64,000 bases of DNA from an uncultured Thermomicrobiales bacterium (GTDB lineage: Bacteria; Chloroflexota; Chloroflexia; Thermomicrobiales; UBA6265), in NCBI GenBank assembly GCA_902806335.1, contig CADCWG010000156.1, forward strand, positions 1 to 64,000, written 5' to 3'. Position 1 is the stretch's first letter, and each line of letters starts with the position of its first letter. The translations under genes were made by a program, and so were the position numbers. A model generated the notes under the pieces. The model had not been told where the DNA came from. It saw only the letters and a list, made by a program, of their open reading frames with translations, and searched no databases. Below are positions 30,251 to 42,304 of this stretch, one piece after another.

Positions 30251-31393
30251 ATGAGCACCGTCGCACCCGTAGACGCGGACGCCGCCGCCGTCCCGCAGCC
30301 CCCGGTTGTCCCGGGGCTGACGATGACCGGCCGCGCGCGGATGATCGCGGCGGCGCGACGGGAGGCGGTCGATGCCACGCCCGTCTGGTTCATGCGGCAG
30401 GCGGGTCGCTGCCTGCCGGAGTACAGGGCGCTGCGGCGGCGGCACGACTTCCTGACCGTCGCCAGGACGCCGGAGCTGGCGGCGGAGGCCACGCTGATGC
30501 CCGTCGACCGCTTCGGGGTCGACGGGGCGGTCCTCTTCGCGGACATCATGCTCCCGCTCGACGGGATGGGCGTCCCCTTCCGGATCGAGCCGAGCGTGGG
30601 ACCCGTGATCGACGCGCCGCTGCGGACGGCGGCCGACGTCGACGCGCTGACGGTGGCCGACGCCGAGGAGGCCACCGGGTACGTGATGGACGCCCTGCGA
30701 CTGCTGAAGGGCGAGCTCGGGGAGCGGGCGGCGCTGCTGGGGTTCTCGGGGGCGCCGTTCACCCTCGCTTGCTACCTCGTCGAGGGGCGGTCGTCGCGGG
30801 AGTATCCGAAGGCCAAGGCGCTGATGTACGGGCAGCCGGAGGTCTGGCACCGGCTGATGGCGACCCTGGCCGAGGTCGTCACCCGCTACCTGCGGGCTCA
30901 GATCGCGGCCGGCGCCGACGCCGTCCAGCTCTTCGATTCCTGGCTCGGTCTGCTCGGGCCGCGGGAGTACGCCGCCTACGTCGCCCCCTACACCGCGCGG
31001 ATCTTTGAGAGCCTGCGCGGGTCGGCGCCCACGATCCACTTCAGCACGGGCACGGTCTCGCTCCTCGACCAGATCGCCGCGACGGGACCGGACGTCGTCA
31101 GCGTCGACTGGCGGCTGCCGCTCGACGCGGCGTGGGCGCGCATCGATCCCGACGCCCGCGGGATCCAGGGGAACCTCGACTCGTCCCTGGTGCTCGCGCC
31201 CTGGGACGCGGTCGAGGCAGGGGCGCGCGACGTGCTGGAGCGGGCCGGCGGCCGCCCGGGCCACATCTTCAACCTCGGCCATGGGATCCTCCCTGAGACG
31301 CCGCCCGAGACCCTCACTCGGCTCGTCGCGCTGGTCCACGAGGCGTCCCGTCGCGAGACGTCTGGGGTCGATTCTGGCGTCAGGATGGCGTGA
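30251..31393 (+). CDS. hemE: Uroporphyrinogen decarboxylase
   Basis: TPVWFMRQAGRCLPEYRALRRRHDFL; ALLGFSGAPFTLACYLVEG; GHIFNLGHGILPETP. Confidence 0.95.
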   Translation: MSTVAPVDADAAAVPQPPVVPGLTMTGRARMIAAARREAVDATPVWFMRQAGRCLPEYRALRRRHDFLTVARTPELAAEATLMPVDRFGVDGAVLFADIMLPLDGMGVPFRIEPSVGPVIDAPLRTAADVDALTVADAEEATGYVMDALRLLKGELGERAALLGFSGAPFTLACYLVEGRSSREYPKAKALMYGQPEVWHRLMATLAEVVTRYLRAQIAAGADAVQLFDSWLGLLGPREYAAYVAPYTARIFESLRGSAPTIHFSTGTVSLLDQIAATGPDVVSVDWRLPLDAAWARIDPDARGIQGNLDSSLVLAPWDAVEAGARDVLERAGGRPGHIFNLGHGILPETPPETLTRLVALVHEASRRETSGVDSGVRMA

Positions 31394-31481
31394 TCCGGTC
31401 CTGGCACGGTCCCTGCCAATAGCGGTGCTGAGCGGGGGCGAGGTTGCTGTCGCTCGGTACCCCACAATGGAGGAACATCCC

Positions 31482-32048
31482 ATGGACTCGATGCTCAGCG
31501 GCCTCTTCGGCGGCCAGGACGACGACGACGACGACCGTCGGCGATCCCGCGCCCAGGACTTCGTCAGCCGGTACGAGCAGGGTTCCCCCTACGAGGGGTT
31601 CTCCGACCAGGAGGCCATCCACAACTACCAGCAGGTAGCAGGCAGGATGTCGCCGCAGGATTTTGAAGAGTCGGCCGCCGAGGCGTTCCAGCGGATGGAT
31701 CCGCAGGAGCGGATGCAGTACGCCCAGATGATGCAGCAGCAGGGCGGGATGCAGTTCAGCGGTGGGCAGATGGACGACCCGCGTCAGTTGGCACGGATGA
31801 CCTCCCAGTTCCACCAGCAGAGCCCTGACGGCCTCACCGGCCTCTTCGGTGGCGGCGGTGGCGGGGGCGGACTCGGCGCGATGCTCGGCGGCGGCGGCGG
31901 TGGGGCGATGGGCTCCCTGCTCGGCGGCGCGATGGGCGGCGGCAACCGGGGCGGCGGCGGGGGCGACATGCTCAACAACCCGCTCGCGAAGGCCGCGCTC
32001 GGCGGCATCGCCGCGATGGCGATGAAGCGGATGATGGGCGGCCGCTAG
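31482..32048 (+). CDS. Hypothetical protein with acidic N-terminus and Gly/Met-rich C-terminus
   Basis: MDSMLSGLFGGQDDDDDDRRRSRAQDFVSRYEQG...FGGGGGGGGLGAMLGGGGGGAMGSLLGGAMGGGNRGGGGGDMLNNPLAKAALGGIAAMAMKRMMGGR; SD GGAGG before ATG 31482. Confidence 0.8.
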   Translation: MDSMLSGLFGGQDDDDDDRRRSRAQDFVSRYEQGSPYEGFSDQEAIHNYQQVAGRMSPQDFEESAAEAFQRMDPQERMQYAQMMQQQGGMQFSGGQMDDPRQLARMTSQFHQQSPDGLTGLFGGGGGGGGLGAMLGGGGGGAMGSLLGGAMGGGNRGGGGGDMLNNPLAKAALGGIAAMAMKRMMGGR

Positions 32049-32080
32049 CCGGTCGACAGTCTGAATCGGCCGGTCCTGGG

Positions 32081-32115
32081 CGAGGCCCGCGCTCCCTCTG
32101 GGGAGGCGGGCCTCG
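32081..32115 (+). terminator. 10-bp stem hairpin after the Gly-rich gene
   Basis: CGAGGCCCGC ... GCGGGCCTCG. Confidence 0.55.
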
Positions 32116-32576
32116 TCGCGTCCGACGAGCCCTCTGTGGCTCCCAGGAGTGATGCCGCCGACACCGCAAGGTTCCCCTGGCGGATTCCGGTTCCGCTGGT
32201 GGAGACTCGTTGGCTCCCGACTGGTGTCATCTCGTGCCGCATCCGGACGTTCGTGGTGGTATCGGACGCACGGCGACGGCCGAGCCTGCCCGGAGCGAGC
32301 CCCTGGCTGAGGCACGATGCGGGTCGATGCTTCCGGTGATCAACCGGATCGCGACGTGATGTCGTCGGGAGAGATCCGCACGGAACGGGGAGACGGGCGG
32401 GCGAGTCCGGCCTCGAGGTCTCGCGGCCCGGTTGCGCCTCGCCGCCCGCGTGTCCCCGCGGGCGGGGGACGGTGACAGCATCGACGCGCGGTCCGGCGAG
32501 TGACATCTCACACCAGGGCCCCCTTCGGATGCAGGGGGCCCGGGCGTTCGGTCCGGCGGTGGTGGAGGTCGTGGTG

Positions 32577-33089
32577 TCAACCCGGCGTGGGCAAGTCCCC
32601 ATCCCCGGGAGGGCGGGGCTCCTGGCGCAGCTTGGTCGTCTCGTCGATGGTCAGCGCGTTGGCGCGGGTGATGAAGTCGGCCAGGAGCGCGAGTTCCTCG
32701 TCGCGGTACTCGGCGCAGAGGGCGACCATCGCTCGCGCCATCGAGGCGAACAGCGGCGCGATCGCCTGCTCGCCCGCCTGCCCGTCGGCCCGGATATAGA
32801 CGCGACGCCGGTCGACCGGATCCCGCTCCCGCCGCGCGAATCCCGCCCGCTCGAGCCGGTCGACCATCCCGGTGATGGCGCCGGTGGTCAGCCCCGTCGC
32901 CTCGGCCAGCGTCCCGGCGGTGACCGGACCAGTGCGGTGCAGCAGCTCGAGCGCCTCAAGGTCCGCCGGGTTGATCCCGAGTCGGCTCGCCACGGCCTGG
33001 CTCAGCATCACGGACGCGGTGCTGCTCTGGCGAAGACCGTCCATCAGCGCCGCGACGACTTCCGCCCGATTTCGTTCGCCCCTTGACAC
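32577..33089 (-). CDS. MarR family transcriptional regulator
   Basis: LEALELLHRTGPVTAGTLAEATGLTTGAITGMVDRLERAGFARRERDPVDRRRVYIRA; GTG start with SD AGGTGGAGG. Confidence 0.92.
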   Translation of the reverse strand: MSRGERNRAEVVAALMDGLRQSSTASVMLSQAVASRLGINPADLEALELLHRTGPVTAGTLAEATGLTTGAITGMVDRLERAGFARRERDPVDRRRVYIRADGQAGEQAIAPLFASMARAMVALCAEYRDEELALLADFITRANALTIDETTKLRQEPRPPGDGDLPTPG

Positions 33090-33111
33090 CCGCCTCCACC
33101 TCGCTTAGCAT
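33083..33111 (+). promoter_or_regulatory. Promoter TTGACA-17 bp-TAGCAT toward the MMPL gene
   Basis: -35 33083-33088, -10 33106-33111. Confidence 0.6.
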
Positions 33112-33117
33112 GTCATC

Positions 33118-33134
33118 ATCTTAGCGTCTAAGAT
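33118..33134. promoter_or_regulatory. Perfect palindrome ATCTTAG-CGT-CTAAGAT, candidate MarR operator
   Basis: 7-bp arms; overlaps expected +1 of the rightward promoter and a leftward TTGCTC-17-TAAGAT promoter. Confidence 0.65.
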
Positions 33135-33511
33135 AATCGTGAGCAAAGATGACGATGCGCTGAACGAGTATAGCGCCTGGCCAGGATGCGCTGTGACGCG
33201 GGGATCGCATGGGTCGTGGAGGGCAGGGGGCCGTCGGTAGATGGTCTGGTGGAGGTAGGCGAGGCCCTGTGCTGGGCCCGTTCGGCCCGGCCCGGCTCCG
33301 CCGTCAACGCGCCGTGAGCAACGGCCCGCAAGGGGGCGATCCCATAGCACCGTGATGGCGCCGGACAGCCGGAGCGTCGCCGATGCGACCGGCGCGCGCC
33401 GCGTGGGGTCAAGAGTTGCCGACGACCGAGCCGATGCCGCGCGCGACCGGGACGGGTGTCGCCCCGACGACTGGACCGACAAGTACGCTCTGAACCGGAG
33501 GTCGCCGCCCG

Positions 33512-35848
33512 ATGCTCTCCACGCTGACCGACTTCGCCTCCTCGCGGCGCGGCAAGTGGATCGTGATCGCCGTCTGGTTCCTGGTCGCGGCGGTGATCGT
33601 GCCGCTCGCGCCGCAGCTGGCCGAGGTCGTCGAGAACGAGCAGACGAGCTTTCTGCCCGAGGACGCGGAGTCGACCCGGGCGGTCGAGCTGGTCCAGCAG
33701 CGGTTCCCGAGCAGCACCACGCCGGCGATCGTCGTCTTCCGCAACCCCAACGGCCTGACCGACGCCGACCTCGCCGAGGAGCGGCGGATCGCCGCCGCCG
33801 TCACCGACCCCGAGGCACCGGAGAACATCGAGAGCGTTGTCTCCGTCTCGACCCAGCCCCAGGCCCGCGGGTCGCTCGTCTCCCCCGACGGGACGACGAT
33901 GACGATGCTGGTCAACATCAGCGGCGAGGCCGCCGAGGAGCCGTACCTCGAGACGGTGGACTTCGTCCGGGAGCAGGCCAACGACACCGAGGCGCTGGCG
34001 GTCAAGGTTAGCGGCCCGGGCGGTCTGCTCAAGGACCTGATCGCCGTCTTCGAGCAGATCGACGGCTTCCTGATCCTGGTCACCGCGGCGCTGGTGCTGG
34101 TGCTGCTGGTGGTGATCTACCGCTCGCCGGTGGTCGCGCTGGTGCCGCTGGTCTCGGTCGGGTGGGTCTTCGCGCTGGCCGGTGCGCTCGGGGCACTCGG
34201 CGCGGAGCGGTTCGGTCTGCCGGTCAACGGGCAGTCGCAGGGCATCATGACGGTGCTGCTCTTCGGCGCCGGCACGGACTACTGCCTCTTCGTCTCCTCG
34301 CGGTTCCGCGAGGAACTGGTCCACACCGAGGACAAGCACGAGGCGATGCGCCGGGCGATGCGCGGCGTGGGCGAGGCGATCGCGTCCTCCGCGGGCACCG
34401 TGCTGGTCGCCACGCTGGCGCTCCTCTTTGCCACCCTCCGCTCCAACCAGAGCCTCGGACCGCTGCTCGCGGTCGCGATCGCGACCATGCTCGTCGCCGC
34501 GCTGACGCTGGTCCCGGCGCTCCTGACCGTGCTCGGGCGCAACGCCTTCTGGCCGCTCCGGCCGAAGTACGACCCGGCGCGTGTCGCGGTCGCGGCCGAC
34601 GACGAGGCGCACGGCGTCTGGTCGTGGGTGGCGACCCAGGTCGGCCGGCGGCCGGTGGCGTTCCTGGCGACGACGGCGGCGGTCTTCGTCGCGCTCTCGT
34701 TCGGAACCCTCCGGCTCGAGCAGACCTTCGACAGCATCACCGCGCTGCCGGCGGGGACGGAGTCGCGCGAGGGGTTCGAGTTGCTGCGGACGTCGTTCCC
34801 GGCAGGAGAGCTCGCGCCGACCGAGGCGTACCTCGCGCTCCCAGCCGGCGGCCAGGTGCTGGACCCGGCGACGCTGAGCCAGGTCGACCAGTTGAGCCAG
34901 CGGCTCGCCACGTACCCGGGCGTCGCGGCGGTGTCGGGTCCGAGCCGACCGTTCGGCGTCGCGGCGCCGGTCGGCCCGGCGGAGGTGCTGGCCGCCGCGC
35001 AGGCGGTCGGCGCGGGCGCCGCCGGTCCCGAGCAGCAGGCGCTGTTTGGGCAGGCGACGCGCGCCGTCTCGCCCGACGGTGGTGTCGCCCGGATCACGGT
35101 CAGCCTGACCGAGAACCCGTACAGCCTCGCGGCGCTGGACGAGATCGAGGGGCTGCGGGCGTTCGCCCGCCAGAGTGCCGCCGAGGCTGGCCTGGGCACC
35201 GCGGAGGTCCTGATCGGGGGCGACACCGCGACCGCCCACGACACCCAGGTCGCCAACGACCGCGACATCCGGGTGGTGCTGCCGATCATCCTGCTGGCGA
35301 TCGGGGTGATCCTCGGGCTGCTGCTCCGCTCCCTCGTCGCGCCGATCTACCTGCTCGCGACGATCGTGCTCTCGTACGCCGCCACCCTAGGCCTCTCGAC
35401 GCTGGTCTTTCAAGACCTCCTCGGCCAGGACGGGGTCGGGGCCGGCGTGCCGTTCTTTCTGTTCGTCTTCCTGGTGGCGCTGGGGGTCGACTACAACATC
35501 TTCCTGATGGCCAGGATCCGGGAGGAGACCCGCCACCACGGCCTGCGGTCGGGGACCCGGCGGGCCCTCGGCCGGACCGGCGGCGTGATCACCTCGGCGG
35601 GGATCATCCTCGCCGGGACCTTCGGCGCACTGATGACGCTGCCGCTCCAGGACCTCTTCCAGACGGGCTTCAGCGTCGCCGTCGGCGTGCTGATCGACAC
35701 CTTCATCGTCCGCTCTCTGATGGTCCCGGCGATCGTGCTGCTGCTCGGCCGCTGGAACTGGTGGCCGAGCCGGGACCTGGCCGCTGCACCCGGCCTGGGG
35801 ACCGCCGCGTCTCGGGCGGGGGATCTGGCGCCGGGCCGCGGCGACTGA
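33512..35848 (+). CDS. MMPL-family RND transporter
   Basis: LFGAGTDYCLFVSSRFREEL; FLVALGVDYNIFLMARIREE; GVITSAGIILAGTFGALM. Confidence 0.92.
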   Translation: MLSTLTDFASSRRGKWIVIAVWFLVAAVIVPLAPQLAEVVENEQTSFLPEDAESTRAVELVQQRFPSSTTPAIVVFRNPNGLTDADLAEERRIAAAVTDPEAPENIESVVSVSTQPQARGSLVSPDGTTMTMLVNISGEAAEEPYLETVDFVREQANDTEALAVKVSGPGGLLKDLIAVFEQIDGFLILVTAALVLVLLVVIYRSPVVALVPLVSVGWVFALAGALGALGAERFGLPVNGQSQGIMTVLLFGAGTDYCLFVSSRFREELVHTEDKHEAMRRAMRGVGEAIASSAGTVLVATLALLFATLRSNQSLGPLLAVAIATMLVAALTLVPALLTVLGRNAFWPLRPKYDPARVAVAADDEAHGVWSWVATQVGRRPVAFLATTAAVFVALSFGTLRLEQTFDSITALPAGTESREGFELLRTSFPAGELAPTEAYLALPAGGQVLDPATLSQVDQLSQRLATYPGVAAVSGPSRPFGVAAPVGPAEVLAAAQAVGAGAAGPEQQALFGQATRAVSPDGGVARITVSLTENPYSLAALDEIEGLRAFARQSAAEAGLGTAEVLIGGDTATAHDTQVANDRDIRVVLPIILLAIGVILGLLLRSLVAPIYLLATIVLSYAATLGLSTLVFQDLLGQDGVGAGVPFFLFVFLVALGVDYNIFLMARIREETRHHGLRSGTRRALGRTGGVITSAGIILAGTFGALMTLPLQDLFQTGFSVAVGVLIDTFIVRSLMVPAIVLLLGRWNWWPSRDLAAAPGLGTAASRAGDLAPGRGD

Positions 35849-36194
35849 TGCCCGGTCCGGCCAACGTACGGTGAGGCGCGGCCCCTGTGGGCCGCCCGGC
35901 CACCTTGGGCGCCGCGCTCCTGGTGGGACGGGGACGCGTCGGCACGGACAAGGAAGTGGCGGGGGCCCGGCGTCGATCTCGGCCCGCGTCGGAGCATCGG
36001 TTCGGGCAGGGGGCGGGCGCCGAGCATCTCGCCCGGCGCCGATCGCCCACCTGTGAGCTGGCGGTAGCGCCCCGGCCCGCCTGGCGCGCCCCGGCGCGCC
36101 GTCAACGGGCTATGAGCCGCCCTTGTTCCGGGCGGGTTGCCACTAGCCGTCGCGCGTCCGGAGGGGGGCGGCGGTCCCGACCCTGAGCGTCGGA

Positions 36195-38901
<2,707 letters not shown>

Positions 38902-39096
38902 GCGGTCCTGGTCCTCCTGACGACGTGGCCGCGCGACGGCCCGCGGACAGACTCCCGGCCGATACCCATCCCGCCGCAGCCAGAGTGCCGGGACGGAGTC
39001 TCGCTGCAGCGTGCGCGACGCCGAGACGTCGCGACGCGCACCGGCGCGGTCGTCGCGCCGACACCGGCCGATAACGTCCGGGCGGCGGGGAGAGCG

Positions 39097-39450
39097 TTAA
39101 GCGTCGGTGCCTGGCGCGGCCCACTCCTCCGGGCGCGGCCCGGGGTCGCCCATGTCCGGGTTGTCGCGCAGCCGGTTGATCACCCGGACGGAGAGGTCGG
39201 CGCGGACCTGGATCTGGCACGAGAGGCGCGTGTTCGGGGCGAGTTCATCCTCGCGCGCGAGGCGGGTCCGCTCGGCGTCGTTCATCGGGCCCGGGTCGCC
39301 GGCGAGCACTTCGACCCGGCAGGTCGTGCAGCGGGCGTTGCCGCCGCAGCGGTGGAGGATGTCGACCCCCGCGTCCTCGATGCAGAGCACCAGGCGGCGC
39401 CCGTCGCCGCAGGTCGTCTCGCCGATCCCCGCCATCGTGATCGTCGCCAT
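39097..39450 (-). CDS. 2Fe-2S ferredoxin
   Basis: HRCGGNARCTTCRVEVLAG...TRLSCQIQV Cys pattern. Confidence 0.9.
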   Translation of the reverse strand: MATITMAGIGETTCGDGRRLVLCIEDAGVDILHRCGGNARCTTCRVEVLAGDPGPMNDAERTRLAREDELAPNTRLSCQIQVRADLSVRVINRLRDNPDMGDPGPRPEEWAAPGTDA

Positions 39451-39900
39451 GGTGCTCAGCCGCTCCTGTTCTCTCCGGCGGGAGGTGCCCGTGCATGCCT
39501 CCCTGTTTGACCGACGTCCGCGCCACTATACCGACCCGGCGGTCGGTCCACGGTGGACCCGTTCCGGTGGTGGCTACGGCGGCCAGTGACGGGACCACCC
39601 GAGCCGTGACCGACGTCTCCCCCACCATTGGTCGCCCCGCGCGCGGTGGCGTAGCCGAGGCGAGGACCCGACCGTCGGCTCCTCCAGAGCCACTGCGGGT
39701 GGGCTGACCCGACGGCGAGGGATGGCGGCTGGCGGAGGCAACAAACGTTCGACAACCGGAGAGGCCGCCAGCGCACTGCCTGGGAGCCGTCGCCGACCCG
39801 CGTTGACCGCATCCCAAAGGTTTGCGAAGCTACCACGACGATCGGGCGAGGGGCGGTCGCATCGGGGCGATCGCGCCGAGGCCGCGAGAAGGAGAGGGAA

Positions 39901-41034
39901 ATGCGACGCTCGGTTGGGGTGCTCTTGTCCGTGCTTCTGCTCCCCGTGCTGCTCGTGCTCCCGGGGCTGCGGCTCGCCGCCTGGGCTGCCCAGGAGGCGA
40001 CGCCGTCGACGACCGTTGACGACTCGCTGCCGGCGATCCTCCAGGACGTGGACGGGCTGACCGTGGCGGTAGCGCTGGTGGCGAGCCGGGACGACGGCCA
40101 GGTCAGTGTTGGCGTCACGGCCGTGAACCTCGCCCCCGGCGCGCACGGCATCCACGTTCACGAGACGGGCGTCTGCGACCCCGCGGGCGAGCAGGCGTTT
40201 GCCTCCGCCGGCGGCCACTACAACCCGACGGACGAGGAGCACGGCGACCACGCCGGCGACCTGGGCAACATCGAGGCGGAAGAGGACGGCGGCGCCCTCT
40301 TCCTGGAGACCACCGACGCGTTCGACCTCGACGAGCTTCGCGACGAGGACGGCTCGGCGATCATCATCCACGCCGAGGAGGACGAGAACGATCCCGAGGG
40401 CGAGAGCTACGGGGCCCGGATCGCCTGCGGCGTCCTCGCCGCCCCGATCCCGGTGGAGCCCGCCGCCACGCCGGTCGCGCCGGTCGCCTCGCCCGTCGTT
40501 CCGGTCGCCTCGCCGGCCGCGACGGCGACGGTCGTCCCGGTGGCGGAGCCGACCGCCACCACGGTCGCTGAGGCACCGGACACCGACGCCGACGGCCTGT
40601 CCGACGCCGCCGAGGCCGAGAACGGCACCGACCCGACCAACCCGGACTCCGACGGTGACGGGCTGCTCGACGGCGCCGAGTTCGAGACGCAGACAGATCC
40701 GCTCGCCTTCGACTCCGACGGGGACGGCTTCGGCGACAACCAGGAGGTCGTCAACGGCACCGACCCCAACGACCCCGCCAGCGTTCCCGCGGGAGATCCC
40801 AGCGTCGACACGGACGGTGATCTCCTGACCGACGTCCAGGAGGCCGACTTCGGCACCGATCCGGAGGTCGCCGACACTGACGGCGACGGCCTGAGCGACT
40901 TCGCCGAGGTCGGGTTCGAGCCGGGTTCGGCGACGGGCACCGACCCGCTGGACGACGACACCGACGACGACGGCGTGACCGACGGCGCGGAGATTGAGGC
41001 AGAGACGGACCCGCTGGACCCCGAGAGCCTTTAG
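39901..41034 (+). CDS. Secreted Cu/Zn superoxide dismutase domain fused to thrombospondin type-3-like Ca-binding repeats
   Basis: Signal peptide; HGIHVHETGVC, GGHYNP, HAGDLGNIE, AIIIHAEED, GARIACGVL; then DTDADGLSD, DSDGDGLLDGAE, DSDGDGFGDNQE, DTDGDLLTDVQE, DTDGDGLSDFAE, DTDDDGVTDGAE. Confidence 0.85.
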   Translation: MRRSVGVLLSVLLLPVLLVLPGLRLAAWAAQEATPSTTVDDSLPAILQDVDGLTVAVALVASRDDGQVSVGVTAVNLAPGAHGIHVHETGVCDPAGEQAFASAGGHYNPTDEEHGDHAGDLGNIEAEEDGGALFLETTDAFDLDELRDEDGSAIIIHAEEDENDPEGESYGARIACGVLAAPIPVEPAATPVAPVASPVVPVASPAATATVVPVAEPTATTVAEAPDTDADGLSDAAEAENGTDPTNPDSDGDGLLDGAEFETQTDPLAFDSDGDGFGDNQEVVNGTDPNDPASVPAGDPSVDTDGDLLTDVQEADFGTDPEVADTDGDGLSDFAEVGFEPGSATGTDPLDDDTDDDGVTDGAEIEAETDPLDPESL

Positions 41035-41122
41035 CTCTACACACGAGTTGGCGGGGTCCCAGCCGGAATTGCCTGGGGCGCCACCGGATCAGGGCGTTCG
41101 GGCCGCCACGACGAGGGGCTCG

Positions 41123-41165
41123 CGGGAGACGGGGGCCGGAGCGTCGCTCCGGCCCCCGTCTCCCG
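41123..41165. terminator. Perfect 20-bp stem, 3-nt loop hairpin between convergent units
   Basis: CGGGAGACGGGGGCCGGAGC-GTC-GCTCCGGCCCCCGTCTCCCG. Confidence 0.75.
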
Positions 41166-41210
41166 CTGTGCACTCCGTTCTCGGGCGACCCTATGGCGGT
41201 CGGCGCCGCG

Positions 41211-42190
41211 TCAGGACGGGCGCCGTGGCACCACGCGGGATTCCGGTCCGTCCGGGAGTGCTCCCAGCACGACCACAAGGTGGTGGGCACGGGTGAGCCC
41301 CACGTGGAGCAGCGCATCGCGGCTGGACTCGTGCGCCCGCTCCGCCTCGGCGAGGATGACGACCGGACTCTCGAGACCCTTGGAGCCGTGGGATGAGCCG
41401 CAGCGGAGCGCGTGCGGGCCGCCCTCGCCCCAGCCGAGCACGACGTTCCCGACTCTGGAGCCGTCGGCGAGCCGGGTGGTGTTCGGGCCGCGCGTCGAGA
41501 GCAGCACGATGTCGCTCAGGGACAGCCCTTCCACCGTGAGGAGGTCGTGGAGCACCCGCCCAAGGGTCTGCACCTCATCACCCGGCGTCACCGCCAGTTC
41601 CGCGGGTGGACGGCCCTCCGGTCCGATACTGAGGGAGCGGAGACGGTCGCTCAGGTAGGCGGTGGCAGCCCTGTGGATGCCCTGGGTGGTGCGGCAGTTC
41701 TGGGTGAGTTCGAAGTGTGGCCGGAGGATCGGCCAGCATTGCCTCCAGCGTCACCCGCCAGATGTCGGCGAAGTCCCGCCCCTCGTCGACGACGATCGCG
41801 TCGAATCGGTCCGGCAGGATCGCCAGCGCGTCGAGCAGGTGCTGCGGCAGATCCTCCTCGAAGGATCAATTGGCGTTCGGCCCGGCAAGGACGTCCTGGT
41901 GCGACGGCACGGCGATGCCCGCGCGTCGGGCGAGGTCGGTGGCGGTATCGTGGTAGTTGTCGACGGTCACCCGCGCCATGTCGGGGCCGAGTTCTCGGTC
42001 CGGCCCGTCGCGCGCCTAACTGCCAGGGGACCGGTCGTCGCAGATGAAGAGGACCCGGAGCCCCTGCCTGGCCAGCCGACGGACCCGTTCCATGGCCAGG
42101 TCCGTCTCGCGTGACAAGCTGGCGCGCTCGAACGCCGCTCGATTCTCGCCCTCCTGGGCTCCCACCAGTGCTCCGAGGGATGCGCTGGAT
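41211..42190 (-). pseudogene. Remnant of a UvrD/Rep-like superfamily I helicase
   Basis: Readable pieces: RETDLAMERVRRLARQGLRVLFICDDRSPGS*, MARVTVDNYHDTATDLARRAGI, N*SFEEDLPQHLLDALAILPDRFDAIVVDEGRDFADIW, FELTQNCRTTQGIHRAA, HGSKGLESPVVILAEAE...LLHVGLTRA; TAG, TGA and a frameshift. Confidence 0.75.
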
Positions 42191-42304
42191 GGGGACAGGG
42201 CGGGTGTATCCCGGTGCCAAGGGTGGCTGCCCGGTCAGACCACGTCGGGCCGCGAGCGAGTCGCTGCCGCATGCTCAGGGTCGGTGCTGGCCGTGGCAGC
42301 GAGC

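Noticed and set aside
31840-31975. Repetitive GGC/GGT-rich tract resembling a repeat array
   Set aside because: Coding glycine tracts within one ORF; no regular spacer-repeat pattern, so not CRISPR.
29153-35239. Large minus ORFs 29153..31483 and 33128..35239
   Set aside because: Antisense shadows of hemQ/hemE and the MMPL transporter.
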